This document shows positions 45,694 to 56,158 of a stretch of DNA of 64,000 nt, one piece after another (the first letter of the stretch is position 1; every line of letters starts with the position of its first letter). The notes beneath the pieces are model-generated. The model was not told the DNA's origin. It ran no database searches and saw only the letters and a program-made list of their open reading frames with translations. The translations under genes were made by a program, and so were the position numbers. The DNA is from CAVSWT01 sp963746735 (GTDB taxonomy: Bacteria; Bacteroidota; Ignavibacteria; Ignavibacteriales; Ignavibacteriaceae). The stretch is from positions 10,328 through 74,327 of the forward strand of contig CAVVCO010000033.1 in assembly GCA_963746735.1 (NCBI GenBank). The letters are read 5' to 3'.

Positions 45694-47806
45694 ATGAAGA
45701 TTGTTGGTTCATTTTTTGTAATAATAACTTTAATTATATTCTCGAATATTATGAAAGGTAACAGTTTGTTTATTTCGGATAAGACAAAAACGAAACCTAT
45801 ATCCAAGAAAGATCAGCACTTAGCTAAGGTTAAAGAATTAGATAAATACTATTCTGACAAAAAACTTGGGTTCTTTTGTTGAAGATGGAAAAACAATATT
45901 TAGAATTTTTACTCCTACCGCAGAAAAAGTTACACTTGTTACTTTCAAAAATGTTGAAGATGAAAATGGAACTGAACATGAGATGAAGCGTGATGAAAAT
46001 GGTGTTTGGGAAGCTTCCATTGATGGAGAAAATTACGGCTTGTTTTATGGATACAAAGTCATTCATAAAAATGATGAAGAAGACGAAGATGTTCTATGTG
46101 TCGATCCTTATGCAAAAGCAGTTGCCTCTTTAAATACTTATTTCAATCCTAGAAAATCTATTGTGATTAAAGAAGATAATTACAATTGGGAAAATGATTC
46201 ATGGATTCAGCGTGACTGGCGTGATTTAATTATTTATGAAATGCATGTCCGTGATATGACAGCGGATCCTTCTTCCGGTGCAAAAAATTTTGGTTCCTAT
46301 CAAGGCTTAATCGAAAAAGGAAATAAGGGCGGAATTGATTATATAAAAGATCTTGGCGTTAACACAGTTGAACTTTTGCCTTCACAGGAATTTGGGAACA
46401 TAGAGGCCCCATACGATGATTCATTAAACGGTAAATATAATACCTGGAATCCTTATGAAAGAAATCATTGGGGTTACATGACGGCTGCTTTCTTCGCACC
46501 CGAAGCTTATTACAGTGAAGTGACAAAAGATATTGAATGGAATAAATGGAACGGGCAATCAGCAAAGCAGGTAGATGATTTTAAAGATATGGTAAAATCT
46601 TTCCATAAAGAAGGCATTGGTGTGATGATGGATGTTGTTTACAATCATCTATCTGAATATGAATTAGGGAATTTAAAAGAGATTGATAAAGATTACTATT
46701 TCAGACTCGATCAGCATGGAAATTACATTTCGCAAAGCGGCACTGGCAATGACTTAAAAACTGAAAGGCCAATGGTTCGGCGTTTAATTATAGAAAGCAT
46801 TCTATACTGGATGAAAGAATATCATGTTGACGGTTTCAGATTTGATCTTGGGAAATTAATTGACTGGGAAACTATCGAAGAAATAATTTATGAAGCAAAA
46901 AAAATAAATCCGCAGGTAGTTTTTGTTTGTGAACCATGGGGCGGGGGATATGATCCTATGGGATTTTCTCTTCGCGGGTGGGGAAGCTGGAATGATCAAA
47001 TTAGAAATGGTGTTAAAGGTGAGAACCCTTCAACAGGGCTGGGCTGGCTTTTCGGGAAGTGGTATGGAAATAATAATCCCGATAGAATAAAAAGCTATGT
47101 CAATGGAACTTTAGTTAAAGATAAATTTGGATTATTCCAGAAAAAAGAACATTCAGTAAATTATCTTGAGTCTCATGACGGCTACACACTTGGCGATTTT
47201 ATTCGTATAGGCACCAAAGAAGTTAATCCTGAAGAGCCGATAACTGATGTAGACAAAAATGCCAGACTGACCCCTCTTCAATTAAAATTGAATAAGCTTG
47301 GGGCTTTGTTCCTGTTAACATCACAGGGAATAACTATGATTCATTCGGGGCAGGAATTTGCACGAAGCAAAGTTATTACCGCCAATACAAAAGCAGACGA
47401 TAAAAGTATTGGCTTGCTTGATCATAACAGTTACGATAAGGACAATGAAACTAATTATATAAATTATAATTATGCCGATATGAATAAAGAACTTGTTGAT
47501 TATTACAAAGGCTTAATTGAACTAAGAGAAAAGTACGATGCATTCCGCAAAGCAGATTATGATGACGTCATATTTTTTAATGTAACTGATAACGAATTTG
47601 CTTTGGGTTATTATTTAACTTATAACAAGCAAAATTTTATAGTGCTGTTTAATGGTGATCCAGGAAAAGTGGAAGAATTTAATTTACCAAATGGTGAATG
47701 GGAAGTTTTTGTTAATGCCGACAAAGCAGGAATTACTTCTCTGGGAACTGTTTCGGGTAAAATTGAATTGAACCCATCCACGGGTTTTGTTTTAAAAAAG
47801 AAATAA
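45694..47806 (+). CDS. GH13 alpha-glucan debranching enzyme (pullulanase/isoamylase type), one frameshift
   Basis: A signal peptide begins at ATG 45694. Near 45868, in CTTGGGTTC, one extra base shifts the frame; beyond it the protein continues to 47806, with an N-terminal CBM48-like domain and a GH13 barrel. Conserved regions are DVVYNH (I), DGFRFDL with the nucleophile Asp (II), FVCEPWGG with the acid/base Glu (III) and LESHDGYTL (IV). NHWGYMTAAFFAPE replaces the YNWGYDP of type I pullulanase, so substrate specificity is uncertain. The joined protein would be about 703 residues. It is likely exported and acts on glycogen-like or pullulan-like glucans. Confidence 0.85.
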
Positions 47807-47980
47807 GTCATAATTACAGACATTCTCTTCAATGAATTTCCAGCAAAGTTAGAAGCACTTCTACCCAATTTTAAAATCAATTCATTTCTTTCATTAAATA
47901 AGTTGTAATATTTTTTAGGAAAGATTTTAAACTTAATGATGTTTAAATCCTCACTTTTTAATAGAGAAAAAGTATTCAAA

Positions 47981-48268
47981 CTAAAGCTTTTTGGTAATCA
48001 AGTAAAAAAAAGTGAGTACTTGTCCTTTCTTGAAAGCGGGAAATGTTTTACTTGTTATGGCATTTGATTTAATCAATAATTCATGAATAGTGTATATAAT
48101 TAAATCAAATATTTCATCTTCAATGAATAATTGTTCAATCATACTACACTTATCCAATGGAACACTTTTTGTCTTTTTATTTTTTGTTTGAAGGCAAATC
48201 TTTACTATGAGGGATTCAATAGATGTTTTTAACTCTTCGGAAACAGTAAAAGAATCAAGTAAAAAAAT
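47981..48268 (-). pseudogene. Possible gene remnant without a start codon
   Basis: In this 550-base gap the minus strand holds one frame open for about 93 codons, ending at a TAG at 47981-47983. The product would look protein-like (a helical stretch SEELKTSIESLIVKI and a C-terminal FKKGQVLTFFYLITKKL), but no good start precedes it. An in-frame stop lies just upstream, and the first ATG is midway. A decayed regulator or helix-turn-helix protein is possible; identity is unknown. Confidence 0.3.
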
Positions 48269-48356
48269 TTAAGACTGATAGATATAAAAATACAAAGATA
48301 ATTACTTATAAAAGATGAGCTAATTTTAATTCTTTCAAAACATGTAGGGGGTAAAA

Positions 48357-49559
48357 TTGAATTCTGTACGAAACACTGAAAGAAAGCACATCGCGTTTGT
48401 CGGTAGACGAAACGTAGGGAAATCTTCTCTTATAAATTCATTTCTTGGCCGTGATTTATCCGTGGTTAGTAATGTCCCCAGTACGACAACCAGTCCTATT
48501 AGAAAAACAACTGAGTTTCTACCTTATGGGCCTGTTATGTTGATTGATACTGCTGGTATTGACGATATTGGCGAATTCGGAAAGAAAAGAATTAGTAAAA
48601 CCCTTAGTATAATTTCTTCTGCTGATTTTATTATTGTTGTGTTGGACGCTACTCGAGGTTTGGGCAGTGAAGAAGAGGAATTAATTAAATATTTAAAAAA
48701 GATTTCCACGCCCTTTTTAGCAGCAATAAATAAAATTGAATTAGGTGTAAATCCAATTTTATTAGAAGAGCTTAAAGTTTTAGGTGTTGTTCATTTTGAA
48801 ATTTCTTGCGCAGAAAATGTTGGAATTGATATACTCAAAGCACGCATTACACGCTCTCTGCCGGAAGATAAGAATCATTCCATAGTAGGAGACCTTGTTA
48901 AGCGGGGAGATGTTATTGTGCTTGTTGTTCCGATTGACCTAAGCACTCCTAAAGGCAGACTAATTCTTCCCCAAGTTCAAGCCATAAGAGAGGCTTTGGA
49001 TGAAGACACTATTGTTATTGTCATTAAGGATAAAGAACTTCGTTCAGTATTAAATAAATTAAAAGAACCCCCTTCATTGGTTGTTGTAGACAGTCAGTCA
49101 ATAATACAAGTTGCTGCGGAAGTTCCGGATGATATTAAGTTAACTACATTTTCCATCTTAATGGCGCGTTACAAAGGTGATTTATTTTCTTTTGTAAAAG
49201 GATTAAAAAAAGTAGATGAGCTTCAGGATGGAGATAAAGTATTAATTGCCGAAGCTTGTTCGCATCATTCTCAAGAAGATGATATTGGAACTGTGAAAAT
49301 CCCAAGATGGTTAAAGCTGCATACCAAGAAAAATATTACTATTGAAATTGCACATGGACATGATTACCCCGAAAATTTATCAGACTTTAAGTTAATCATT
49401 CATTGCGGCGGCTGCATGATTACAAGGAATCTGATGCTTGCAAGAATTAAACATGCTAAGTTTTTCGATATCCCTATTGTTAATTACGGTATGATTATAT
49501 CTTATATGCATGGGGCTATTCCCCGGGTTCTTGTTCCTTTTGGGGATAAAATTTACTAG
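48357..49559 (+). CDS. hydF: [FeFe]-hydrogenase maturation GTPase HydF
   Basis: The 400-residue protein is the scaffold on which the diiron subcluster of the H-cluster is finished before transfer to apo-hydrogenase. An N-terminal GTPase domain has GRRNVGKSS (P-loop), DTAGID and NKIE. A dimerisation domain follows, then the cluster-binding residues C301-x-H303 and C350-x2-C353. It starts at TTG with a strong AGGGGG box about 6 bases before. The radical-SAM partners HydE and HydG are not in this window. The gene is followed after 233 bases by the hydrogenase operon. Confidence 0.95.
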   Translation: MNSVRNTERKHIAFVGRRNVGKSSLINSFLGRDLSVVSNVPSTTTSPIRKTTEFLPYGPVMLIDTAGIDDIGEFGKKRISKTLSIISSADFIIVVLDATRGLGSEEEELIKYLKKISTPFLAAINKIELGVNPILLEELKVLGVVHFEISCAENVGIDILKARITRSLPEDKNHSIVGDLVKRGDVIVLVVPIDLSTPKGRLILPQVQAIREALDEDTIVIVIKDKELRSVLNKLKEPPSLVVVDSQSIIQVAAEVPDDIKLTTFSILMARYKGDLFSFVKGLKKVDELQDGDKVLIAEACSHHSQEDDIGTVKIPRWLKLHTKKNITIEIAHGHDYPENLSDFKLIIHCGGCMITRNLMLARIKHAKFFDIPIVNYGMIISYMHGAIPRVLVPFGDKIY

Positions 49560-49792
49560 TAATTTTACATTTACTCTTAAGCTCAAATATCTTTATTTAT
49601 TGCTAAATACAAACTATTTCCATTCACCAAGTACTTTTTTTGAAAAAGAAAAAAACTTCCCATTAGCAAGAAAAAACAGTGAATATTTGTGTTAGTCTCG
49701 CATAAATTATTTCAATAAACCTAATCAACTCATAAACTGGTGATGGCATCTAAAATGAAGATGTATATTGATTTCATTTTGATGAGGAAATA

Positions 49793-50281
49793 ATGAATTT
49801 AAACATATTTGATAATTATAAATCTAATGATAAAAGTAGTTTAATTCCTTTACTACAAGATGTCCAGAATCTCTACGGATACTTGCCTGAGGATGCGTTG
49901 AAAGAAATATCAGTTTTTGTTGAAATGCCCTTAAGCCGCGTTTATGGTGTTGCAACTTTTTACAATCAATTTAGATTAACTCCACTTGGAGAAAATGTTG
50001 TTAGGGTTTGCCGCGGCACTGCATGCCATGTAAAGAGCTCAGCAAATATTTTATACGCGTTGGAAACAGAATTAAATTTAAATGCAGGCGAAACAACAAG
50101 AGATAAAAAATTCACTTTAGAAGTTGTTAACTGTATCGGTGCGTGCAGTATTGCCCCAGTTATTACAGTTAACGGAGATTACTTCGGAAGAATAACAGTT
50201 AAAGATATACCCGGCATAATAAAAAAATATAAAGGCCAAAGTAAGAAAAAAGAAATTGAACCAGAACCGGAGGTTAGTTAG
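49793..50281 (+). CDS. hydC: NuoE-like [2Fe-2S] subunit of NADH-linked [FeFe] hydrogenase, set 1
   Basis: The 162-residue protein has the thioredoxin-like fold of NuoE/HydC with a [2Fe-2S] site at CRGTAC and CIGAC. It passes electrons between the flavin subunit and the hydrogenase. It starts the large hydrogenase operon and is followed 1 base later by the flavin-subunit gene. A near -24 word (TGGCATCTAAAATGA at about 49745) lacks the -12 GC, so I do not call a sigma-54 promoter. Confidence 0.93.
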   Translation: MNLNIFDNYKSNDKSSLIPLLQDVQNLYGYLPEDALKEISVFVEMPLSRVYGVATFYNQFRLTPLGENVVRVCRGTACHVKSSANILYALETELNLNAGETTRDKKFTLEVVNCIGACSIAPVITVNGDYFGRITVKDIPGIIKKYKGQSKKKEIEPEPEVS

Positions 50282-50282
50282 C

Positions 50283-52272
50283 ATGAATACCTTTATTGGA
50301 AAATGTTGTGATGAATGCTGGCATTCTGCAGAAAGACCTTGCGAGCTGTTTGTTAGATGCTGTACCGAAGGCCCTTTGTGTCATCATAACCATGAATGTG
50401 AAAATAAAATCAAATCTTTGAATAACAGATTAAAATATATTGAACATGATTTACCAATTATTTTTATTGGAATGGGCACTTGTGGTTTAGCAGCCGGCGC
50501 AAAAAAAGTTGAAGAGGCCATTGTAAAGGAGCTTGATAAATTAAATGTTAAAGCGCACATAGAGCCAACCGGGTGTATTGGTTATTGTGCAAAAGAAGTA
50601 ATTGTAGATATTAAACTCCCTGGTAAAGATCGTATTTCTTATTGCGAAGTTACACCAAAGTTTGTTCCTAAGCTTATTCAAAAAACTTTAGTTGAAAAAG
50701 ATATATTCAAAGAAAAACTTTTAGGAACTCATGGCAGTCATTCTAAAGATTTACCTTCCATTAAATCTATTTCTTTCTTTAAACACCAGCAAAAAATTGT
50801 TTTGGAAAATTGCGGAATAATTGACCCGACTTCAATTGACGCTTACATTGCTTTCAACGGGTTTAAAGCCTTGGATAAGGTTTTAAGATTGATGTCACCT
50901 GAAGAAGTTGTTAAAGAAATTTTTAATAGCGGATTGCGTGGAAGAGGCGGTGCTGGGTTTTTAACAGGTAAGAAATGGGAACTTGCACATAAACAAAAAT
51001 CAGTACTGTGAAATACATGATTTGCAATGCTGATGAAGGCGACCCCGGTGCTTTTATGGATAGGTCTGTATTGGAAAGTGATCCATTCAAGGTTGTGGAA
51101 GGAATGACAATCGCAGCTTATGCAATCGGTGCAACTGAAGGATATATTTATTGTCGTGCTGAATATCCGCTTGCTATAGAAAGGCTTCAAAATACTATCA
51201 ATCAATGTAAGCAATACGGACTTCTTGGTAAAAATATTTTGAATAGTGATTTCACTTTTGATTTAAAAATTAAAAAAGGTGCCGGAGCTTTTGTCTGCGG
51301 TGAAGAAACTGCGTTGATAGCTTCAATCGAGGGAAAACGCGGAATGCCGAAGCCACGCCCTCCTTTCCCGGTGGTTTCCGGTTTATGGGGTAAACCTACA
51401 GTTATAAACAATGTTGAAACACTTGCTAATATAACTTCGATTATTAGTAAGGGAGCAGATTGGTTTTCCTCTATTGGAACAGAAAAAAGTAAAGGCACAA
51501 AAGTTTTTGCTTTAAGCGGCAAAATACAAAACACAGGTTTAGTTGAAGTTCCTATGGGAATAAAATTGGAAGATGTTGTTTTTGAAATTGGCGGAGGTAT
51601 TCCCGATAATAAAAAATTTAAAGCCGTTCAAATAGGCGGGCCCTCTGGCGGCTGCCTGCCGGATATTGTTATGAAGACACCGGTTGATTATGAATCATTA
51701 AAAGAAGTCGGTGCAATGATGGGTTCCGGTGGTTTTGTTGTTATGGACGAAGATACATGTATGGTTGATGTTGCAAAATTCTTTTTAACATTTATTCAAA
51801 ACGAATCATGTGGTAAATGTGTTCCCTGCCGCGAAGGGACAAAACGCATGCTTGAAATTATCGAACGGATTCCTACTAGCTATAAAAACACAAAAGATAA
51901 ATTAGATGAACTTAAAAGATTTAAAGGTATTGTTCATTTGAATAGGTTAGCAGATGTCATTAGGGATACTTCGCTTATGCGGACTTAGGACAATCAGCCC
52001 CAAATCCTGTTCTTTCAGGATTAAGATACTTTAAAGAAGAATATGAAGAACATCTGTACGAAAGAAAATGTTCATCAAAAGTATGTAAAGAATTGTTAAC
52101 GTATAATATTGATAACAGCAAATGTAATGGCTGCGGTGTTTGTTCAAGAAGATGTGCTGTTGAAGCGATAGCCGGTGAAAAAGGCCACGCACATTATATA
52201 GTTGAAGATAAATGTATTAAATGTGGAATGTGTTTCGAAGCATGCCGGTTTGATGCAATTACCGTGAATTAA
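50283..52272 (+). CDS. hydB: NuoF-like flavoprotein subunit, set 1, with frameshifts
   Basis: Beginning at ATG 50283 (GGAGG 9 bases before), the protein has an extension with eight cysteines in its first 39 residues. A thioredoxin-like [2Fe-2S] domain is next, then the FMN/NADH domain (GLRGRGGAGF, ICNADEGDPGAF, GEETALIASIEG) and the [4Fe-4S] site CGKCVPC. At the C-terminus are two [4Fe-4S] ferredoxin motifs (CNGCGVCSRRC, CIKCGMCFEAC). The frame breaks near 51005 (one base missing) and again near 51980, where reading needs two extra A residues removed from CTTATGCGGACTTAGGA. The stop is at 52270-52272. With its ferredoxin extensions it matches flavoproteins of electron-bifurcating hydrogenases. 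Confidence 0.85.
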
Positions 52273-52292
52273 AAATTATTACTTCGGAGAAA

Positions 52293-54023
52293 ATGATGGT
52301 TCAGCTTTCAATAAATAATATAAAAGTAAATGCAGAAGATGGAATGACTGTGCTTGAGGCTGCTAAGTCAGTTGGAATTTCAATTCCTACTCTATGTCAT
52401 TTGAAAGAATTAGCTCCCACAGGTTCATGCCGTATTTGTACAGTTGAAGTTGATGGTCAAAGAGGTCTGGTTCCTTCCTGTGCATTTCCGGTTTATGATG
52501 GAATGGTTGTTCATACAAATTCAGCAAGAGTTAGGAGAGCGCGCAAAACTATTGTCGAATTATTAATAGAAAACCATCCTCAAGATTGTTTAGTATGTGT
52601 AAGAAACAAAAACTGCGAGCTTCAAAGTCTTGCGGAAACTTACAGCGTTAGGGAGCATAGATATGTAGGTGAAACAAAGTCTCACGCAATTGATATATCA
52701 AGTGCCTCCATGGAAAGGGATCCTGCTAAATGCATACTTTGCGGAAGATGCGTTCGAGTTTGTCATGAGATTCAAAAAATTGGGGCAATAGATTTTACAC
52801 AGCGCGGCTTCACAAGCATAGTTACCACACCTTATAATAAAGGATTGAATATAAGCGATTGTATTCTTTGTGGACAATGTATTCTTGTATGCCCAACAGC
52901 AGCCTTAAGAGAGAAAAGTTCTCTTAAAGAAGTTGCCGCCGCTTTAAATGATAAAAATAAATATACAGTAGTCCAGGTGGCACCAGCCGTGAGAGCTACT
53001 CTTGGTGAAGAGTATAATTTCCCGCTAGGTTCCGATGTAACAGGCCAACTTGTTACCGGATTGCGAAGGCTCGGGTTCAAAAAAGTTTTTGATACAAATT
53101 TTGCTGCTGATTTAACAATTCTTGAAGAAGCCGCTGAGCTGATTGATAGAGTTAAAAATAATAAACCGCTGCCTATGTTCACAAGCTGCTGTCCGGGATG
53201 GGTAAAGTATGTAGAGCAAAATCGCCCTGAAATATTAGAACATATTTCAACATGCAAATCCCCACATGAAATGGAAGGCGCTGTATTAAAAACTTATTAT
53301 GCTAAAAAGATGGGAATTGATCCTAAAGATATTTTTGTTGTTTCAATTATGCCATGCACCGTTAAAAAATATGAATCGGGAAGAGCCGAGCTTAAAGAAG
53401 AAGCTTTTCAGGATGTGGATGCTGTTTTAACAACACGCGAACTGGTAAGATTTTTCAAGCTTGCCGGTATTGATTTTAGTGATTTACCCGAAGATAATTT
53501 TGATAATCCTTTAGGTGAATCAACTGGTGCGGCAGCTATTTTCGGAACAAGCGGGGGAGTAATGGAAGCAGCAATTAGAACAGCTTATTTCAATCTTACC
53601 GGAAAAGATATTGAAAACCTGGAATTAAATTCTGTTCGAGGCTTTGATGGAGTGAAAGAAGCTTCATTAAATATTAATGGAATTACATTAAATGTTGCTG
53701 TTGTCAATGGAATCGGAAATATAAAACCTATACTTGATGATGTTGAAAACGGAAATTCAAAATATCATTTTGTGGAAGTCATGTCCTGTCCAGGCGGCTG
53801 TATAAACGGCGGCGGACAACCGATTCATCAAAAACCAGAAAAGATACAAAAAAGAATGAAGGCTTTATATCAAATAGACAATAAGATGAAGCATAGAAGA
53901 TCCCATGAAAACGAATCATTGAAAATATTGTATAAAGAATTTTTTGTTGAACCGAATTCTCATAAAGCTCATGAGATTTTGCATACAAAATATTTTAATA
54001 AAAGAGATGTGTTAAAAAATTAA
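52293..54023 (+). CDS. hydA: [FeFe] hydrogenase catalytic subunit, set 1
   Basis: The order is a NuoG-like [2Fe-2S] domain, a His-containing C-rich cluster region, two [4Fe-4S] ferredoxin motifs (CILCGRC, CILCGQC), and the H-cluster domain. All H-cluster motifs are canonical: TSCCPGW with C299 and C300, MPCTVKKYE with C355, and CPGGCINGGG with C499 and C503. The 576 residues lack the extra C-terminal [2Fe-2S] domain of the Thermotoga enzyme. ATG at 52293 or the adjacent ATG at 52296 may be the start; GGAG favours the second. It would use NADH and/or ferredoxin to make or consume H2 in the cytoplasm. Confidence 0.95.
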   Translation: MMVQLSINNIKVNAEDGMTVLEAAKSVGISIPTLCHLKELAPTGSCRICTVEVDGQRGLVPSCAFPVYDGMVVHTNSARVRRARKTIVELLIENHPQDCLVCVRNKNCELQSLAETYSVREHRYVGETKSHAIDISSASMERDPAKCILCGRCVRVCHEIQKIGAIDFTQRGFTSIVTTPYNKGLNISDCILCGQCILVCPTAALREKSSLKEVAAALNDKNKYTVVQVAPAVRATLGEEYNFPLGSDVTGQLVTGLRRLGFKKVFDTNFAADLTILEEAAELIDRVKNNKPLPMFTSCCPGWVKYVEQNRPEILEHISTCKSPHEMEGAVLKTYYAKKMGIDPKDIFVVSIMPCTVKKYESGRAELKEEAFQDVDAVLTTRELVRFFKLAGIDFSDLPEDNFDNPLGESTGAAAIFGTSGGVMEAAIRTAYFNLTGKDIENLELNSVRGFDGVKEASLNINGITLNVAVVNGIGNIKPILDDVENGNSKYHFVEVMSCPGGCINGGGQPIHQKPEKIQKRMKALYQIDNKMKHRRSHENESLKILYKEFFVEPNSHKAHEILHTKYFNKRDVLKN

Positions 54024-54152
54024 ATGAATGTAAGTATGAATTTTGAAAAAATAGGATTAAGGTAAGAGTTCTCAAGATAACGGATTGTTGAGTTAAGACT
54101 GAATGATAAATTATATGATAAATACAGACTAACTAAAAAGCAGAATAATAAA

Positions 54153-56147
54153 ATGAACGACGGAATCGTAACAACGATACTTGATAAATGCAAGCGGTGT
54201 TATTCCTGTGTTCGTGAATGCCCTGCAAATGCAATTAGAGTTATAAACGGCCAGGCTGCCGTTATAACTGAAAGATGTATTGTATGCGGGCATTGTGTAA
54301 AAGTATGTTCACAAAATGCAAAACAAATTTTAAGCGATAAAGAAAAAGTTATTTCTGAAATTCTTAGTGTCGGAGATGCCATTGCTGTTATAGCCCCGTC
54401 ATTTGCTGCATCATTCCCTGAAGATTATACAAAATTTCCAACTGCATTAAGAAAACTAGGATTTAATAAAGTTATTGAAACCGCCTTTGGTGCCGATCTA
54501 ATAAGCGAAGCCTATTTAAAAGAATTACGAAACAGTAAAGGTAAGACTGTTATTAGTTCTGCTTGTCCGGCAGTGGTTAATTATATTGAAAAATATTATG
54601 AAAAGTTGGTTCCAAATATTGCAAAAGTAGTTTCGCCTATGATCGCAATAGGTAGATATTTAAGGGAAACGGTTGATAAAAATATTAAAATAGTTTTTAT
54701 CGGTCCTTGCATTGCCAAAAAAGAAGAATACACCGAAGATAATATAGCAGGGGAAATTGATGCAGTTCTAACATTTACTGAAATTAAAAAAATGTTGACT
54801 GAAAATAATATTGTCCTTAAAGATTTGGAGGTAAGCAACTTTGATCCTCCGCATGCAAATATGGGTAAAGCATTTCCATTAGCAGGTGGACTTTTAAAAT
54901 CTGCAAATATATCAGAAGACATATTAGAAAAAGAAATTATTGTTGTTGAGGGAAAGAAAAAAGTTGTAGAAATCATAGATGAAATAGCAAACAACAATAT
55001 AAATGCAAAATTTGTCGACATTCTCTTTTGTCAGGGATGCATAAGCGGACCGGCAATTGACAGCAGCTTGAATTATTATTCCCGAAGAGAAAAAGTAATA
55101 AACTTTATCGAGCAGAAAATTAATACAGTAGATAAGCAGGTCTGGAAAAGTAATCTTTACAACTCAAGAAACATAAATTTTACAAGAGAGTTTTCATCTA
55201 AGAACCAAAGAAGGCCTTATCCCGCAGAAGAAAAAATAAAGGGAATTTTAGCAGAGACAAAAAAATATTCAACCGAAGATGAATTAAACTGCGGCGCATG
55301 CGGCTACAATTCATGCCGTGAATATGCAGTTGCAATTGCCAAAGACCTTGCGGAAAAGGATATGTGCCTTCCATACTTAATTGATAAGCTTGACCATGCC
55401 TATAAGGATTTGAGCTCAACACAAGAGCAATTACGATCGGCTGAAAAGCTGGCATCAATCGGGGAACTTGCTGCCGGTGTTGCACATGAAATTAATAACC
55501 CGCTTGGAACCATTTTACTTTATTCATCTATGCTAAAGGAAGATTTAGCGAAAAAAGTCTATAGCGCACAACAAGTAGATGATTTGAAATTAATGATTGA
55601 AGAAACAAATAGATGTAAAAATATAGTTTCAAATCTTTTAAACTTTGCCCGTCAAAATAAACTTAGGGTTACAAAGCTGAATATTTGCAGACTGCTGGAT
55701 GACATAATTAAATCTGTGAAAATTAATCCGAATTATAAAGACATAATTTTTGAAAAAGATGATGACTTAAAAGAATGTATTATTGATGCTGATGAGGATC
55801 AATTAAGGCAAGTGTTTATAAACATAATTAATAACTCTTGTGAGTCAATGCTTGAATCTAAAACAAAAATTTTAAAATTAATTTTAAGTGATGGTAATGA
55901 TATTTTGAAAGTCAGCATTCAAGATACCGGATATGGCATTCCTAAAGAAAATTATGGAAAAATATTTACACCGTTTTTCACTACTAAAAAAATAGGCAAA
56001 GGAACCGGACTGGGATTGGCAATTTCGTATGGAATTATAAAAATGCATAGGGGAGATATAACATTTCAAAGTGAAACCGGGGTAGGCACTACGTTTAAAG
56101 TAACTCTGCCTAAAAACCTCCGGACTCAAAGTATAAATCTGAATTAA
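54153..56147 (+). CDS. Sensory [FeFe]-hydrogenase-like histidine kinase (HydS type)
   Basis: Two [4Fe-4S] ferredoxin motifs (C13-C23, C42-C52) precede an H-cluster-type domain. Its L1 motif is SSACPA with A137 at the proton-transfer position and ligand C138, L2 is GPCIAKKEE with C186, and L3 is LFCQGCISGP with C293 and C296. The domain is smaller than in catalytic HydA. A separate four-cysteine Fe-S domain (C380, C383, C388, C405) follows, then a short coiled coil, HisKA (H445 in GVAHEINNP) and an ATPase domain with G2 GTGLGL. No membrane helix is present. It probably senses H2 or the redox state of the cytoplasm and phosphorylates the receivers encoded next to it. Confidence 0.92.
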   Translation: MNDGIVTTILDKCKRCYSCVRECPANAIRVINGQAAVITERCIVCGHCVKVCSQNAKQILSDKEKVISEILSVGDAIAVIAPSFAASFPEDYTKFPTALRKLGFNKVIETAFGADLISEAYLKELRNSKGKTVISSACPAVVNYIEKYYEKLVPNIAKVVSPMIAIGRYLRETVDKNIKIVFIGPCIAKKEEYTEDNIAGEIDAVLTFTEIKKMLTENNIVLKDLEVSNFDPPHANMGKAFPLAGGLLKSANISEDILEKEIIVVEGKKKVVEIIDEIANNNINAKFVDILFCQGCISGPAIDSSLNYYSRREKVINFIEQKINTVDKQVWKSNLYNSRNINFTREFSSKNQRRPYPAEEKIKGILAETKKYSTEDELNCGACGYNSCREYAVAIAKDLAEKDMCLPYLIDKLDHAYKDLSSTQEQLRSAEKLASIGELAAGVAHEINNPLGTILLYSSMLKEDLAKKVYSAQQVDDLKLMIEETNRCKNIVSNLLNFARQNKLRVTKLNICRLLDDIIKSVKINPNYKDIIFEKDDDLKECIIDADEDQLRQVFINIINNSCESMLESKTKILKLILSDGNDILKVSIQDTGYGIPKENYGKIFTPFFTTKKIGKGTGLGLAISYGIIKMHRGDITFQSETGVGTTFKVTLPKNLRTQSINLN

Positions 56148-56158
56148 AGGTAAAGAAA

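Noticed and set aside
49740..49760. TGGCATCTAAAATGA as a sigma-54 promoter for the hydrogenase operon
   Set aside because: The -12 GC is replaced by GA at the required spacing, so only half of the element is present.
51005..51990. NuoF-like subunit encoded as two separate proteins
   Set aside because: The breaks fall inside conserved cofactor motifs (ICNADEGD and CGLGQ), which are continuous in all NuoF-type proteins and in the set 2 copy.
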